NCBI GenBank assembly: GCA_032622095.1
Contig: CP136069.1
Coordinates: 51,012,760 to 51,076,759, forward strand
DNA length: 64,000 nucleotides
Source: Siphonodentalium dalli
Taxonomy: Eukaryota > Mollusca > Scaphopoda > Gadilida > Siphonodentaliidae
Reading direction: 5' to 3'
Numbering within the stretch: the stretch's first letter is position 1; each line of letters begins with the position of its first letter. This document shows positions 24,831 to 36,562 of this stretch, piece after piece. The notes under the pieces were generated by a model. That model was not told the DNA's origin. It saw nothing but the letters and a program-made list of their open reading frames with translations, and did no database searches. The translations under genes and the position numbers were made by a program.

Positions 24831-25156
24831 ATTATTACACCGTTTCATTATACAGTTTGCTGCTTCCAGGTAGATATATGTGTAAAATGCTTCGATTTAA
24901 GGATAATACCTGATGCAGAAATACACAATAGTCGGCTCATCATGGAAGCCACAAACCGTGAATTCATATGTGTGATTACCACCCGAATATTGTTGAAAGT
25001 GCTAAATGAAATGAATCAATATCCCACCATGCATAAGGGATATGAGCTTCCATAAGTTCTATAAATTGTGCTCCGATCCATTTATCACTTATCACCCACA
25101 CTATCAATTCTGCAATTTGTATCTATATTTGTTTATTGAGGGATAATAAAATATGT

Positions 25157-25683
25157 TTAAAGGCCCACTTAATATTCGAACCCCCAGATTACTTTATATA
25201 AATTATATGCCATATTATACACCATGAACCCCCAGATTACTTTATATAAATTATATGCCATATTATACACCATTTGAAAGAGGAAGCTCCAACACATTGT
25301 ATTATCAACTTATCCGGTGTAATAAACTGTGGACATGTTGTTTTTGTTGAGTTTCCAATGCGTTTTGTCATCAAGATTGAGGTAAAAATCAGTATTATTT
25401 TCAATGCAGGGGGGAATAACTCTATATATTGAAGATAGAGTTCTTCCCCTTTCGTTGAAAAAGTTTGAATTCTGTTGCATTCTGGGTTCCAGAGGGGGGG
25501 GGGGGGGGGGAGTCTTCTGCAGTTTTCTATTTCTCTGTGGGCATCTTCTGAGACACAGATGTTTGAAATAGTGATGAATTATAGTTTTTAATCATATTTT
25601 ATGGCATAGATTGTTATTAAAACCGTATATCAAGTCACTATAAAAAAAATAATCAGAGACTCGAAAATTAAGTGGGCCTTTAA
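25157..25683. mobile_element. Family D element with TTAA target duplication
   Basis: 519 bp (25161-25679) between two TTAA. The ends AGGCCCACTTAA and TTAAGTGGGCCT are perfect complements. A ~48 bp segment (starting ACCCCCAGATTACTTTATAT) is duplicated in tandem at about 25178-25273, and there is an 18-G run near 25493. TTAA with AG-type ends is closer to Kolobok than to piggyBac, but this is inference. It has no coding capacity. Confidence 0.75.
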
Positions 25684-26204
25684 AGTCATACTTTAATGAA
25701 ATGAATGTTGCTGGTTCTAAAAAACAAGTCAAAGACCAAGATATGTACGTTGCAAAAAATAACGGACTCTTTGCAAATAATAATAATATTAAAAACGGTT
25801 ATAATATTGAGGCCGAAATATACGAGTGGCTAGTTTAATCACTCAATAAAAATACATGTTCGTCTCACGTTACAGCATAAATCATACGCGTACCGCAAAC
25901 AGTACTGAACTTTATGAACGACAATATCATGAATAGCTGCCTGGAATATACGTGTAACCCAGAGAACAGCCGCGATAAGAGCAGACCGAAATGACATATA
26001 GGGTTAATATAAAATAGTGCAATAAATATTAAACAGTGAAACTAAATTAGTGAACTAATTAATAAGCAAGACCTAAAAGATGCATGGCATTAGTGTAAAC
26101 AAAAACATATAATAGCAAGCAGTGCAGAAAACTAAATAAAAGTGAACCAAGGGGAGTCACTCTATATTCTCTAACATGCTCGAACTCCATGCGGAGTTAC
26201 TCAC
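25684..26204. other. No gene seen
   Basis: AT-rich with no repeat recognised. If the candidate exon to the right is real, this is intron on the minus strand. I searched it for a zinc-finger or other familiar exon and found none. Confidence 0.35.
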
Positions 26205-26437
26205 CTTTGTGAACGTTTTGGCTTCCACGTCGGGGCTTCGGGAGATGGCGGGGAATCCACACCAGAATCGGGGCTTGTTGGCTCACATAAGTTGAGTTCT
26301 ATGGTGTTATTATTAATAGGCTTCTCTGCCTGTCTCTTCAACAAGATATGATGATACTCGATCGCAGAATTCTTGGCTGGGTTACTGTAGTTGTTGCTAT
26401 TGAAATGTGGAAAATGAACAGTCTTAAATTTTGAGCT
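26205..26437 (-). CDS. Possible internal exon, unknown host protein
   Basis: Read on the minus strand, the frame runs from about 26491 to a TGA at 26201-26203 that is part of a strong splice donor, ACAAAG|GTGAGT (exon end 26205). A good acceptor, CATTTTTGGCAG, precedes 26437, giving an exon of 233 nt ending after two bases of a codon. The translation has non-repetitive, host-like composition: LLKRQAEKPINNN, then a Pro/Ser segment PTSPDSGVDSPPSPE and a basic end, WKPKRSQR. Such Ser/Pro stretches are common in the disordered regions of transcription factors, but no domain is present and I do not assign a family. Neighbouring exons were not found, so large introns or chance are both possible. 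Confidence 0.35.
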
Positions 26438-26494
26438 CTGCCAAAAATGCTCGACTGATTTTTTCAAAAGCTCCCTGCCCGATAATGTAGGCAA

Positions 26495-26863
26495 TTGTTT
26501 TCATTTTGTCGTGTTATAGAGCCATATCTTTATATTATTGTGGTTGAATTGATTATTATCCTCAAGGCTTTTGTTTTAGTTCTAAACTACCCAGGATGGC
26601 AAATTTTGTGAAAATGATGGTGAATCTCTTCCCTGGGCTTCATGTAGAAATTTGGGGGTATAAATTTATAAATTTATAAACAGGCAAAATAGGAGCTTCC
26701 GTCACCAGAAAATAATTCTGTTTCTCCAATTACTTTATATGAACCTGGACAGAACATGTGGATATTTTTAGAACATTAAAACATTTTTTATCAAAACTAT
26801 ATTTAAAAAAAACCTTTTTAAGTGGAACATATTTATGCACCACCAGGTCTTTCTCTTGTGGAT

Positions 26864-26903
<40 letters not shown>

Positions 26904-27331
26904 TGAAACGTGCCGTGTAAAGGAGTTCCATAGAATTGGTTGATGTTGTTGAAAGTGCTTCAGAGAAGAGATAGGACATCTTTAATTTTGACTAACCCGG
27001 TTCGCTGAAGTTGGTACTAAAGCATACCGAGGTTTGATAGAATCTCTTCAAAACAATAATCGAAACAGAATGCATATAATACTATACAACGAAATGGTAT
27101 GTTCGATTTCGGAAGACAGCCATACAGTGCGTTTCCACGAGAAACTTATAATAGAGGGAGTGAAATAAAAAAAAAATCGTTGAAATATAATCAATATTTG
27201 TCATGTCTTCTATACTGGGTTATAGCCGCAAATTGATTGAACTAAAAGATACATTCGAATCACCACACGTCAATCACACCAATTGGATGACAATAGAGAG
27301 GTTCTGCTTGTAGATAATGGCGTGTAACTTG
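26495..27331. other. No gene seen; (AAT)n microsatellite at 26868-26902
   Basis: The microsatellite is about 11-12 ATA/AAT triplets. A 61-codon frame across it is low complexity. Confidence 0.5.
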
Positions 27332-27804
27332 TATATGTGACCCGTCATATCAAATCCAGTCGGAAGTCGGGATTTTTTTTACCCTGTGCCAATGCATTCT
27401 CTTATATATGCGAGTCGACCATAGGTCGCCTCGCATATATAAGAGAATGCATTGGCCTAACAATTTTTTACAATTTTAATAATTTGTTCTTGTATTCTTT
27501 AACAATTTTATAATTTCACCCACACAGAGCCCCAGACAAACATGAGCAGACGACACTCTTCTATGTGCTTCTATATATGTGTGGGGCTCCCTGCAGGGTA
27601 ATGGATGGTTTTTTTTTTTTTTTTATGTCCTAAAAATTGTAAAAACATTTATTTAAAAAAAATGATAAAAAATTGTTAAGCCAATGCATTCTCTTATTTA
27701 TGCGAGGCGACCTATGGTCGAATCGCATATATAAGAGAATGCATTGGCACAGGGTAAAAAAAATCCCGACTTCCGACTGGATTTGATATGGCGGGTCACA
27801 TATA
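27332..27804. mobile_element. Family M MITE carrying the stem-loop cassette
   Basis: Ends are TATATGTGACCCGTCATATC and its complement (one mismatch), continuing inward through AAATCCAGTCGGAAGTCGGG. Just inside are two ~70 bp hairpins (27397-27467 and 27679-27757) of the CCAATGCATTCTCTTA type in inverse orientation, with linkers such as TTCTTTAACAATTTTATAAT. The centre (27520-27600) is unrelated to family B. Flanks suggest a TA duplication but this is not certain. A solitary matching end, GCGGGTCACATATA, sits at 1064-1077. Confidence 0.65.
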
Positions 27805-27819
27805 TAGGCATTAAACGCA

Positions 27820-28190
27820 AGGTCTTCAAAGAAGCCAGGGTTCATGCGAAATAATATAAAAGTCTGTAAAACAAATATTATCAACAAGTATATGTAAAAA
27901 TAGATAAACTTTGTTCTCGTTTTCATTTTTAATAACTCTCCAATAACGAGATTTCCAACATTGAAACAATTGTTATGTAAACATTACTGATGTTCCAGTG
28001 ACATTACCGATCAATGCCAAATTAGTCCAACAAGATACAAAAGTTTAATAAAAAAAAACTTGATGGTAAACATTGGAAAAGTTCAAATAATTGAAAACTC
28101 ATATTTGAAATTACTATGGGCTTAGTGATATTTGTTGATAACTCACTGTAACAGTTTTGTTTACATAACAATAGTTTCAATACGGGAATC
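27820..28190. mobile_element. Family J MITE, copy 1 (diverged)
   Basis: The left end, GGGTTCATGCGAAATAATAT, matches the element at 62.64 kb. Internal arms TTGAAACAATTGTTATGTAA and its complement near 28158-28182 fold back. The right terminus is not clear. Confidence 0.5.
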
Positions 28191-29611
28191 GTTCTCTATC
28201 TGAGAACTATCAATATTTATATATATAAGAAAAAAAGTTGATCTATTTTGTCCATATTTTTCTTCGTGGTGTTGTTTTTGCACACTTTTATATTTTTTGC
28301 ACAGTTACCCAATGTGCATTGGGTCCCTTTAATGTCATCATTCCAGGACTTTTCGATCTTAGGGCTCGATTGGTACAATATTACCCAAATCGACTTCTAT
28401 TCCCCAAATCAGTTTACCGGATGTGCAACAACTGAGGTAACTCAGCCGGTCCAACCAACACCACAGCATTATAGCATGGCAAGTTAGATGCACACTTGGC
28501 GCGTGTCGCCGTTCAAGCGCACACACTTGGAACCATGCAGCACACATCCATAGCACGTATACACAATGCACCCAACACAACTCACATTCTCTCCCGTTCT
28601 CCAAAATTATCATATATTCTCATTCTCTTTCTTTCCTGTCGTCTAGCTTCCGTTCATCTTTTTAATATATTACGATATTTTGTATTTTCATCTGGTGCAT
28701 ATATATTATTATCGTTTGGTGCAATGATATCATAAATTGATATGTTATTATATAGTGATGTTATATCTGAATCTATGTATTTCAGATATCACGTTTATGT
28801 TCAAGATGAGCCATGTTGGCCACATTTATATACGTAAATAGTGTACACATATCCTTATCTCCATATATACTTTTATTAAGGGGACGAGAAATAAGTGAAA
28901 TTAATTGATTGCATCCTGGGACGTGGAGACAGGATCTACATGTACACACACCAACATTGGTTAAAAAAATCAATAGTTGGAAATTAATACCTCACACAAC
29001 ATTTGTTGGAAAGTTTACACCACATATATGTTGTAATTATTCTCATTGTTTGATCAGTAGAATATTTGTTCTATATTAAGTTAAATTTTTGGTCTGAAAT
29101 TGCTATCAGTTGGAAATATTCCAATGTTAGGAGTGACACCCCCGGGTGTGATGTTGGAAATTTCGAACATTTGGAAAGATTTTGAGGTACCAGTTAGCTA
29201 ATTCTAACCCAATTGGGGGAGTGCAAATGGTATTTTGTGTGTTTGGTCCGGTTCAAATGTCTCCGGTGTCGGGTGCGCAGATTATATACGCAGTTGAAAA
29301 TTTACAGGTTGACTCCCCTCAACGGAGACCCTTCAGCCATTTCCTGTGTGCACTCTTAAATGTTTTCGAATATATATGCTATTTGATCTTATGTAACATC
29401 GTTACTCGTTGCACTATTCATATCATGGAATGACTAAATGTGTAAAACATATGTTCGTTTTTCATTATTCGCACACCCCAGGGAAATTAGCTTCTATATA
29501 ATTATGCGCACTTCAGAATACTTTAGATATGTTCATTCTGAGTGATTCCTTTGAATTCGCTGGATCTATTCCAGAAAAATGGAGGTGCAGCAAGATCACA
29601 TCGTAAGTTAC
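28191..29611. other. No gene seen
   Basis: Several short frames on both strands (28238-28735, 29182-29433) overlap one another, lack good start or splice context and resemble no family I know. Confidence 0.4.
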
Positions 29612-30001
29612 TTAACCCTTTACCCAACAAACCGGCCAAATAAAGCTTCAACAGCCTAAAATATCTTCGGTCTGTCTCAATAGAACCATACAAATATGGA
29701 TATCATTGGAATCGGCTCATTGACCACATTGTGATGGTTACAGTTATGCCCTGTGCCAATGCATTCTCTTATATATGCGAGTCGACCATAGGTCGCCTCG
29801 CATATATAAGAGAATGCATTGGCCTAAACAAAATCTTTTTTTAACACTTTTTACCATTTTTTCTTACATTCTTTAACAATTTTATAATTTTTAATGTGTT
29901 AAGCCAATGCATTCTCTTATATATGCGAGGCGACCTATGGTCGACTCGCATATATAAGAGAATGCATTGGCACAGGGCCCTTTTGTTGGGTAAAGGGTTA
30001 A
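29612..30001. mobile_element. Family B MITE (piggyBac-like), copy 1
   Basis: 382 bp (29616-29997) between two TTAA. Ends are CCCTTTACCCAACA and its complement. The left arm holds a unique part (ACCGGCCAAATAAAGCTTCA, GGTCTGTCTCAATAGAACC). The rest is the stem-loop cassette: CCCTGTG, a ~68 bp hairpin at 29757-29824, an AT-rich linker, then the inverse hairpin at 29903-29971 and CACAGGG. It has no transposase. Confidence 0.8.
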
Positions 30002-30038
30002 AACTGAATGGTATATATAGAGGATCTCAAACTAGTAG

Positions 30039-30153
30039 TGTTGGGATATAAGATTTTATGAAACGAGTTTGATAAATTTGATTCACAACGAATCGTAGAC
30101 GAGTTGTGAATCAAATTTATTAAACGAGTTTCATAAAATCTTATATCCTAACA
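30039..30153. repeat. 115 bp near-perfect palindrome
   Basis: TGTTGGGATATAAGATTTTA on the left pairs with TAAAATCTTATATCCTAACA on the right; the arms also include AAACGAGTTT and AAATTTGATTCACAA. It is probably a small fold-back MITE. Target duplication is not clear. Confidence 0.6.
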
Positions 30154-30978
30154 TATAGTGTTGAAGATCTTGTATATCACATGAACGAAAACTAGATCTT
30201 TTTGCCTTTTTAACAAATCAAAATCCTTAAAAGAAGCTGCAAAATGCATACATTTACAGCGTTGGCTGAGACGCTTCACACCCGTATACGACAGTATTGA
30301 GCACTGGCTGGCGACTGAATATATAGCCCACCCCCAATTTGTCTCTTTGGTTTTGTGTCTATTTTCGTTAGTGCAGCGAAATTGGACAAGAATTTAACTT
30401 TAATGAACAAAGCAATCATTTTACATTGTCTGATGTTGGTGTCATGCCTGCTTTTCGAAATAGTATTAATCCGCATGAATCAATGTAAAGATGCGCGGTC
30501 ATTTTTGTTGGCGCGATGCCTAGTAATCCGGGGAAGCACGCGCCAATATTCATAACCAGTGAGAGATAATGAAATATGTAATGGTGGGGTTGTCGCACCA
30601 TGGAACCTGTGAGTTTCGCGTGATATATACGATTACCGTGCGGGGGAGGGGGTACTCGACACTAAACTTTTGCCAAATCTGACTCTTTGTTAGGTTTATA
30701 GAAAGTCTATACCTAAAGATTCGTGACGATTTACGGATTGCACGAATCTCCATACTATACAGTGATATTTGGGAAGGTGCCAGGATTTTTTTTTCTCGAA
30801 ACTGTGAATCAATTTACAGCGACAAACGACAATATCGTATCATTTCAGCGTGTGTTAAGATACACATTTCTGTTTCTCAATAGTATTATTTCGGTGTTTT
30901 AGTATATATACACACACCATGGGAAGAAATACTCGAACTAAAAAGTTCATATACGTCAATACATCTGACGATGGGCTT
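30154..30978. other. No gene seen
   Basis: Overlapping short frames on both strands at 30276-30753 carry no recognisable domain. No repeat was found. Confidence 0.4.
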
Positions 30979-30979
30979 A

Positions 30980-31235
30980 TTAAAGTAGTACTGTACACTC
31001 AATCAGACCATTTATGGGACCATCTCATTTTATACTCAACATAATATATGCAACAAATGATTGACCTTGAGCCATGCATGAGTGTAAAATACCCCCATGT
31101 GCTCTGTGAACGATGCACACTCATGTCCCCTATGAACGGTGCAAACAACATGGTAATTATGAAGATGACGTTACGACACTATGGCACTAATTAATTCATT
31201 TGTTGCATACGTTCTTTTTATTTAGGGTACAATAC
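30980..31235. mobile_element. Family I MITE, copy 1 (partly degraded)
   Basis: TTAA, then AGTAGTACTGTACACTCAAT and CCATTTATGGGACCATCTC. The opposite arm (CATGGTAATTATGAAGATG, ATTCATTTGTTGCATACG) is recognisable but shortened. The complete version is at 37933-38226. Confidence 0.55.
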
Positions 31236-31563
31236 CCATATAAGGCGAAATTCAATGGAATGTCATATATATCGATCGGCACTGTGAGTTATAGTATACA
31301 GCTAGAGGTATGCAAGAACAGCAACGGTCAACATAAGGGATACTGTACATGCGCATTGTCATCCAGCGAGGAGTATATACACTTCCCAGACATCGTATTG
31401 ATCAAACTTACGAGACAAAGGATTCGAAAGGTCTTAGCTTTTAAATAGCTGCAGACATTCCCGTGATAGAGACTCCACAGACAGTTGGATCAATTAGAGT
31501 ATATACGCCTGATGTTATCACAGACAATGGTGTTTCGATCCTCCAATGTATTTCCGCCACAGA

Positions 31564-32241
31564 TTAACCCTTTCACGAGGTTCGTGGCGAAAGATGCGCT
31601 GGTGCATCATTAAAGGCCCATTTAAGAGTCACCGATTATTTTTTATAGTGCCTTGATATTCGGTTTTAAAGACATATTATGGACTTGTTCAGGTGCGTGC
31701 AACTAATAAATTAGTACTCAGACGCTATGCCAACTGGGGGAATGTAGCATTCTACTAACATCGCCCAAAATCTCGAAAGAAATCGACCATACAACTCCAT
31801 AGAAAACACCTTCTGAAAATAGCTGAAATCATAGAATCCCCCCCCCCCGTCTTTCTCCCAGAGTGCAACATAATTCAAATTAAGATGTAGTTATTCCCCT
31901 TCCGTTGAAAATAATACACTTTGCAGTAGAATCCAGATGAAGCGTTATTAAAAAAATATATTTAAAAAAAAACATGTTTATTACACAGGATAAGGTGACA
32001 ATACAATGTTTTGGAGCTTCTTCTTTCAAATGGTAAATAAAATGGTATATATTTTATATAATGTGATCAGGGGGTTCGAAAGTTAAGTGGGCCTTTGAAG
32101 ACCACGTTTCAGGTAAAAGTCGTATATATAAGAACATGCACTGGCTTACAATGTCAAGTAAATATTGTTAGGCCAATACGAGAATGCATCGGCACAGTGT
32201 TTTCGCAAAATTTCAGGAAGTTCCCGCCATGGAAGGGTAAA
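31564..32241. mobile_element. Family E MITE split by a family D insertion
   Basis: The left end, TTAA-CCCTTTCACGAGGTTCGTGG through GGTGCATCA, and the right part from about 32099 (TATATATAAGAACATGCACT ... GTTTTCGCAAAATTTCAG ... GGAAGGG) correspond to the intact copy at 47399-47672. The segment between is a family D element. Confidence 0.65.
31610..32098. mobile_element. Family D element nested in family E
   Basis: 481 bp (31614-32094) starting AGGCCCATTTAA and ending TTAAGTGGGCCT. It is flanked by TTAA on the left and TTGA on the right. The intact family E copy reads GCATTAAAGATCC at this point, confirming TTAA as the duplicated target. It shares the CATTTGAAAGAGGAAGCTCC segment (here inverted) with the 25.2 kb copy. 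Confidence 0.75.
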
Positions 32242-32964
32242 GTGATGCCAGTGTTATGCTAAATTCATTGGCGTGTTGGGGAGTCTTCGTCCGGGAGTTT
32301 TTTGGAGTGTATCACTTTGAATTTCCATCTATAACTATAGTCCCATGCAACTCAGGGAAAGTCCATTTGTACAATGGAACTTTCCACAGCTGTCAATCAA
32401 ATAATTATTAGCACATATCATTCTGCCAATAAGCGACTGATCGGGTCTCATGCTGCATTGAACATTCTTTGTCCATCCTAATGTTGATATCCGCTCTTAC
32501 TTTCAGTGCTAGATCGCATATTTTCAAACAACGTTGGTATTGTCAAATCATAATGTACTGAAATTTCGATTTGTTCAATGATGGAATGATCATAACACTG
32601 TTTTCATTGTGCATAACACTCGTCATATTTTTCACAAATAAAGACGGAAAGAAGGTATTCTATATGTTCTCGTGTGCTATCGTATTCTCGTGTGTTATAG
32701 CATATGTGCAGGCGCTGTAAAATTAAAAACACTATTTTGCAGACGCAATGTCTCATAGGAAATGTAAGCTCCTCCAACCAGTACATATATGTGGAAACCT
32801 ATTATAATTAACTGTACTAAGTTGCCATTCTACATTACCTACGCCTCATTAGATCATCTCGAAATTGTTTTCCCGCGCACATTGTCACACATTGTCACAC
32901 ATTGTCACACATTTGCTGATGTAATGGTCATACTTTCAACATATCAAGATATATGATACTGAAT
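32242..32964. other. No gene seen; three ACATTGTCACAC repeats at 32878-32912
   Basis: One 60-codon minus frame (32604-32786) has no recognisable domain. The short tandem of ACATTGTCAC units is the only structure. Confidence 0.4.
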
Positions 32965-34160
32965 TAAATAACAAATATGACATTTTGGCTAAGAAACAAT
33001 AAATCTTGAATAAATGGTGCTTTTAAAGCTGCGTACCAGCCTTGTTGTTGAGTCCTGAATACCGGATAAAATCGGCATATGGATCCCGAGTACCAGTTAA
33101 TAGAGGTATATGAATCCCGAGTACCAGTTAATAGAGGTATATAAATTCCGAGTACCAGTTAATAGAGGTATATGAATCCCGAGTACCAGTTAATAGAGGT
33201 ATATGAACCCCGATTACCAATTAATAGAGGTATATGAATCCCGAGTACCAGTTAATAGAGGTATATGAATCCCGAGTACCAGTTAATAGAGGTATACGAA
33301 TCCCGAGTACCAGCTAATAGAGGTATATGAACCCCGAGTACCAATTAATAGAGGTATATGAATCCCGAGTACCAGTTAATAGAGGTATATGAACCCCGAG
33401 TACCAATTAATAGAGGTATATGAATCCTGAGTACCAGTTAATAGAGGAATATGAATCCCGAGTACCAGTTAATAGAGGCATATGAATCCTGAGTACTAGT
33501 TAATAGAGGTATATGAATCCCGAGTACCAGTTAATAGAGGTATATGAATCCCGAGTACCAGTTAATAGAGGTATATGAATCCTGATTACCAGTTAATAGA
33601 GGTATATGAATCCCGAGTACCAGTTAATAGAGGTATATGAACCCCGAGTACCAATTAATAGAGGTATATGAATCCTGAGTACCAGTTAATAGAGGTATAT
33701 GAATCCCGAGTACCAGTTAATAGAGGTATATGAATCCTGAGTACCAATTAACAGAGGGGTATGAATCCTGAATACCGTTAAAATGGGCACATGAATCCTG
33801 AGTACCAATTAACAGGGGTATGAATCCTGAGTACCAATTAACAGAGGGGTATGAATCCTGAATACAGTTAAAATGGGCACATGAAACCTGAGTACCAATT
33901 AACAGAGGGGTATGAATCCTGAGTACCAATTAACAGAGGGTATGAATCCTGAATACCGTTAAAATGGGCACATGAATCCTGAGTACCAATTAACAGAGGG
34001 GTATGAATCATGAGTACCAATTAATAGAGGGTATGAATCCTGAATACCGGTTAAAATGGGCACATGAATCCCGAGTACCAGTTAACAGAGGGGCATGAAT
34101 CCCGCGTACCAAAAGAGGGCGGGGGGGGGGGGGTTGACTCCCTCAAAAATATCGTAACTA
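32965..34160. repeat. 31 bp minisatellite inside a family F element
   Basis: The left flank TTTTAAAGCTGCGTACCAGC and the right flank ACCAAAAGAGGGCGGGGG are those of single-copy family F pieces. Between them, from about 33075 to 33740, lie about 21 copies of a 31 bp unit (TATGAATCCCGAGTACCAGT plus TAATAGAGGTA). From 33740 to 34080 the array changes to ~60 bp dimers with GAATACCGTTAAAATGGGCA and ATTAACAGAGGGG. The unit length is not a multiple of three, so the 70-codon minus frame inside is not a protein. Confidence 0.85.
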
Positions 34161-34324
34161 GCATAACGCCCCTGTAGTTCAGATGGGGTAGAGAGAAACA
34201 AAAACATTAATCGTATATGCAACCGTACAATCAAATACTACGTAATAATGAGTTGATTTGCGGAGTTGTAATCAGTGTCGATTAAGAGCGTATGTAGAAT
34301 AAGCGTTTTATTCTCAAACAATTG

Positions 34325-34712
34325 TTAAGTGGTGCGTAACAAACCGGCCAAAACCGGCCAAATAAAGCTTCAACAGCCTAAAATATCTTTGGTCTGTCTC
34401 AATAGAACCATACAAATATGGATATCATTGGAACCGGCTCCTTGACCACATTGTGATAGTTACAGTTATGCCCTGTGCCAATGCATTCTCTTATATATGC
34501 GAGTCGACCATAGGTCGCCTCGCATATATAAGAGAATGCATTGGCCTATTTTAACACTTTTTTACCATTTTTTCTTACATTCTTTAACAATTTTATAATT
34601 TTTAATGTGTTAAGCCAATGCATTCTCTTATATATGCGAGGCGACCTATGGTCGACTCGCATATATAAGAGAATGCATTGGCACAGGGCCGCTCTGTTGG
34701 GTAAAGGGTTAA
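34325..34712. mobile_element. Family B MITE, copy 2, left terminus replaced
   Basis: The interior and right end (TGTTGGGTAAAGGG-TTAA) match family B, including both hairpins. At the left end CCCTTTACCCAACA is missing. In its place is GTGGTGCGTAACA, identical to the DNA just right of the element, so that TTAAGTGGTGCGTAACA stands on both sides (34325-34341 and 34709-34725). This copy should be immobile. Confidence 0.75.
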
Positions 34713-34904
34713 GTGGTGCGTAACAGTGTTCTCCAACCAAATTTTGGAATGGTCATCCGAGAGGTCGTCATCGCCATATTAAAAACGAGTCACACACCCA
34801 CTTCATTTGAACTCAGTTCTAAGAAGACAATTTTAATTGGTTTGAGCTCAGGTTTAAACAGGTTAACCATTTTTTACCAAATACTCATCGACGAGTAGTT
34901 CTCG

Positions 34905-35125
34905 CCAGGAAATGTTTAGATAATAGGTCGTTTGCTGAATTTATTATCTAAACATTTCCCACCAATGACTATGAATCAGTTTGATCTTGTCGTATCTGTG
35001 TTTCTGCATGTATGTCGTCTGCTTTTATTACATGAACACCCCTCCAAATGAAAAATACACCGTTCCAATGTATTATTTTATAACTGAATGAGAGAATCCA
35101 TTTAATATAGAAAGGGTTAAACTTT
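34905..35125. repeat. Family G fragment with palindrome
   Basis: A palindrome at about 34912-34967 (AAATGTTTAGATAATA against TATTATCTAAACATTT) is followed by CGTCTGCTTTTATTACATGA and GTTCCAATGTATTATTTTAT. The same order occurs at 49640-49725 and 50395-50450. Confidence 0.55.
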
Positions 35126-35189
35126 AGACCGACGTTTTCGGAGACTGTTTTTCTCAAGAATGATTATAGAATGTACTCATCATATGCAA

Positions 35190-35432
35190 GAGAAAAATAT
35201 TATATATATATATATCAATGTTTACAGCAGAAAGTACCGTAAACACTATCTCGGTTTACGGCGCATCATCACAGTGTATGACGTATGGTATTCCAAGATC
35301 AAATCCCGGACAATTCGTGAAATTCTACAACAGAAGCATGATTCCACCCACACAACCATATCTCTGCATGTTTTACTTATCCACAACTATCACAAAATCA
35401 CCCCCAACGCGCGCGGCATGATGCTACGATAA
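35190..35432 (+). pseudogene. Possible Tc1-like transposase N-terminal scrap
   Basis: The plus frame ending at 35432 contains RRIITVYDVWYSK, KSRTIREILQQ and HTTISLHVLLIHNYHK. This is the spacing of the first helix-turn-helix of Tc1-type transposases (RR.I..LY....S.RTI..IL, then a second helical repeat). The frame stops at TAA and nothing catalytic follows. The overlapping frame at 35218-35421 is probably a shadow. A chance resemblance cannot be excluded. Confidence 0.22.
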
Positions 35433-36215
35433 CGCTAACACCCCAATCAAACCCGGTCTCAATGAATCGAATGCGTCATTGAGATTATGCGGATGAGATT
35501 GTGCCAAGACGTGGCATATATTCGCCGTATAATTATAATGGCGCTGAATGAGAACATGGCTAAGCAGAAGTACTCTCTCTCCATAGAGGATTCAATGAGA
35601 TTATCCTGCTTATTTGTTGGCAAAATATTGCTTGTAACCCCTGCCAGTATTTTAATTTTTCTGGCTCTCGAAGATCGTTGCAGATTGTTTGTTGTTTTTT
35701 TGTACGATATTGTAATATGACATCCATTTCTTATGTCAGCTGCGCCGACACACGACTACAGGTTACAGTGAAGTAATTATTTCCCATAGGCCTCAGTGTT
35801 AACATATAATGGCCTGCAGCCCTGACTATCCACGAATTGTGATAAATGAGTACATGATCACCAGGATTGGCATCTGCGCAAAGTTTCTGCATGAAAAAAA
35901 TCATATCGTCGTGCATGAAATGTACCTTTAAATTTGGGATTTATAATCTAGAGTCAGAATTGCATGAAAAAAATATTGATATCTTTTACCTCCCATGCAC
36001 CAACAAAATTCAATCCAAGAACCACGTGCTTTACAATGTGCCAATGTTTTGTTTGGAGTCTGAAATTTCAAGAGGAGTGATTCCATGTATTTTATATGTT
36101 TAAATATCGAAACTACTATTAGCCAACCAGAGCCCAGAATTTTTTTAATTCTCTCCTGCATCTTGGTCCAAAATCCGTTGGAGGGCGCTACCAATCGAAT
36201 TACTTCACTGATTGC
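35433..36215. other. No gene seen
   Basis: Short overlapping frames on both strands (35487-35720, 35731-36194) are not recognisable. A pair of related phrases, CATGAAAAAAAT, occurs at 35890 and 35963. Confidence 0.35.
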
Positions 36216-36562
36216 TGAAAGGGAGACTGTACCCTAATTTAAATCCGGCCATTTATGGGACCATCTCCTTTATAGTGAGTCAACAGAATATATATATGCT
36301 ACAAATGAATGAATTTGAGCCATGGATTAGTGCAAAAAATATACCCATGTGCTCTATCAACGATGCAAACAAGATGGTAATTATAATGAAAATGATTTTA
36401 TGACTCCATGACTCCAGTCATAAATTCATTTTCATTATAATTACCATGTTGTCTGCATCGTTCATAGAGCACATGAGTGTATTGTGCACTCATCCATGGC
36501 TCAAATTCATTCATTTGTTGCATATATTCTGTTGAGTTTAAAAGGAGATGGTCCTATAAATG
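36212..36562. mobile_element. Family I MITE, copy 2
   Basis: A large hairpin: GGCCATTTATGGGACCATCT, ATGAATTTGAGCCATGGATT, GATGGTAATTATAATGAAAA and the complementary order on the right, meeting at ATGACTCCATGACTCCAGTC near 36400. The right terminus is cut at 36561, where a family F element begins, so family F inserted later. Confidence 0.7.

Noticed and set aside
33717-33929. 70-codon repetitive minus frame in the 31 bp array
   Set aside because: The unit is 31 bp, so the frame rotates through all phases; openness comes from unit composition.
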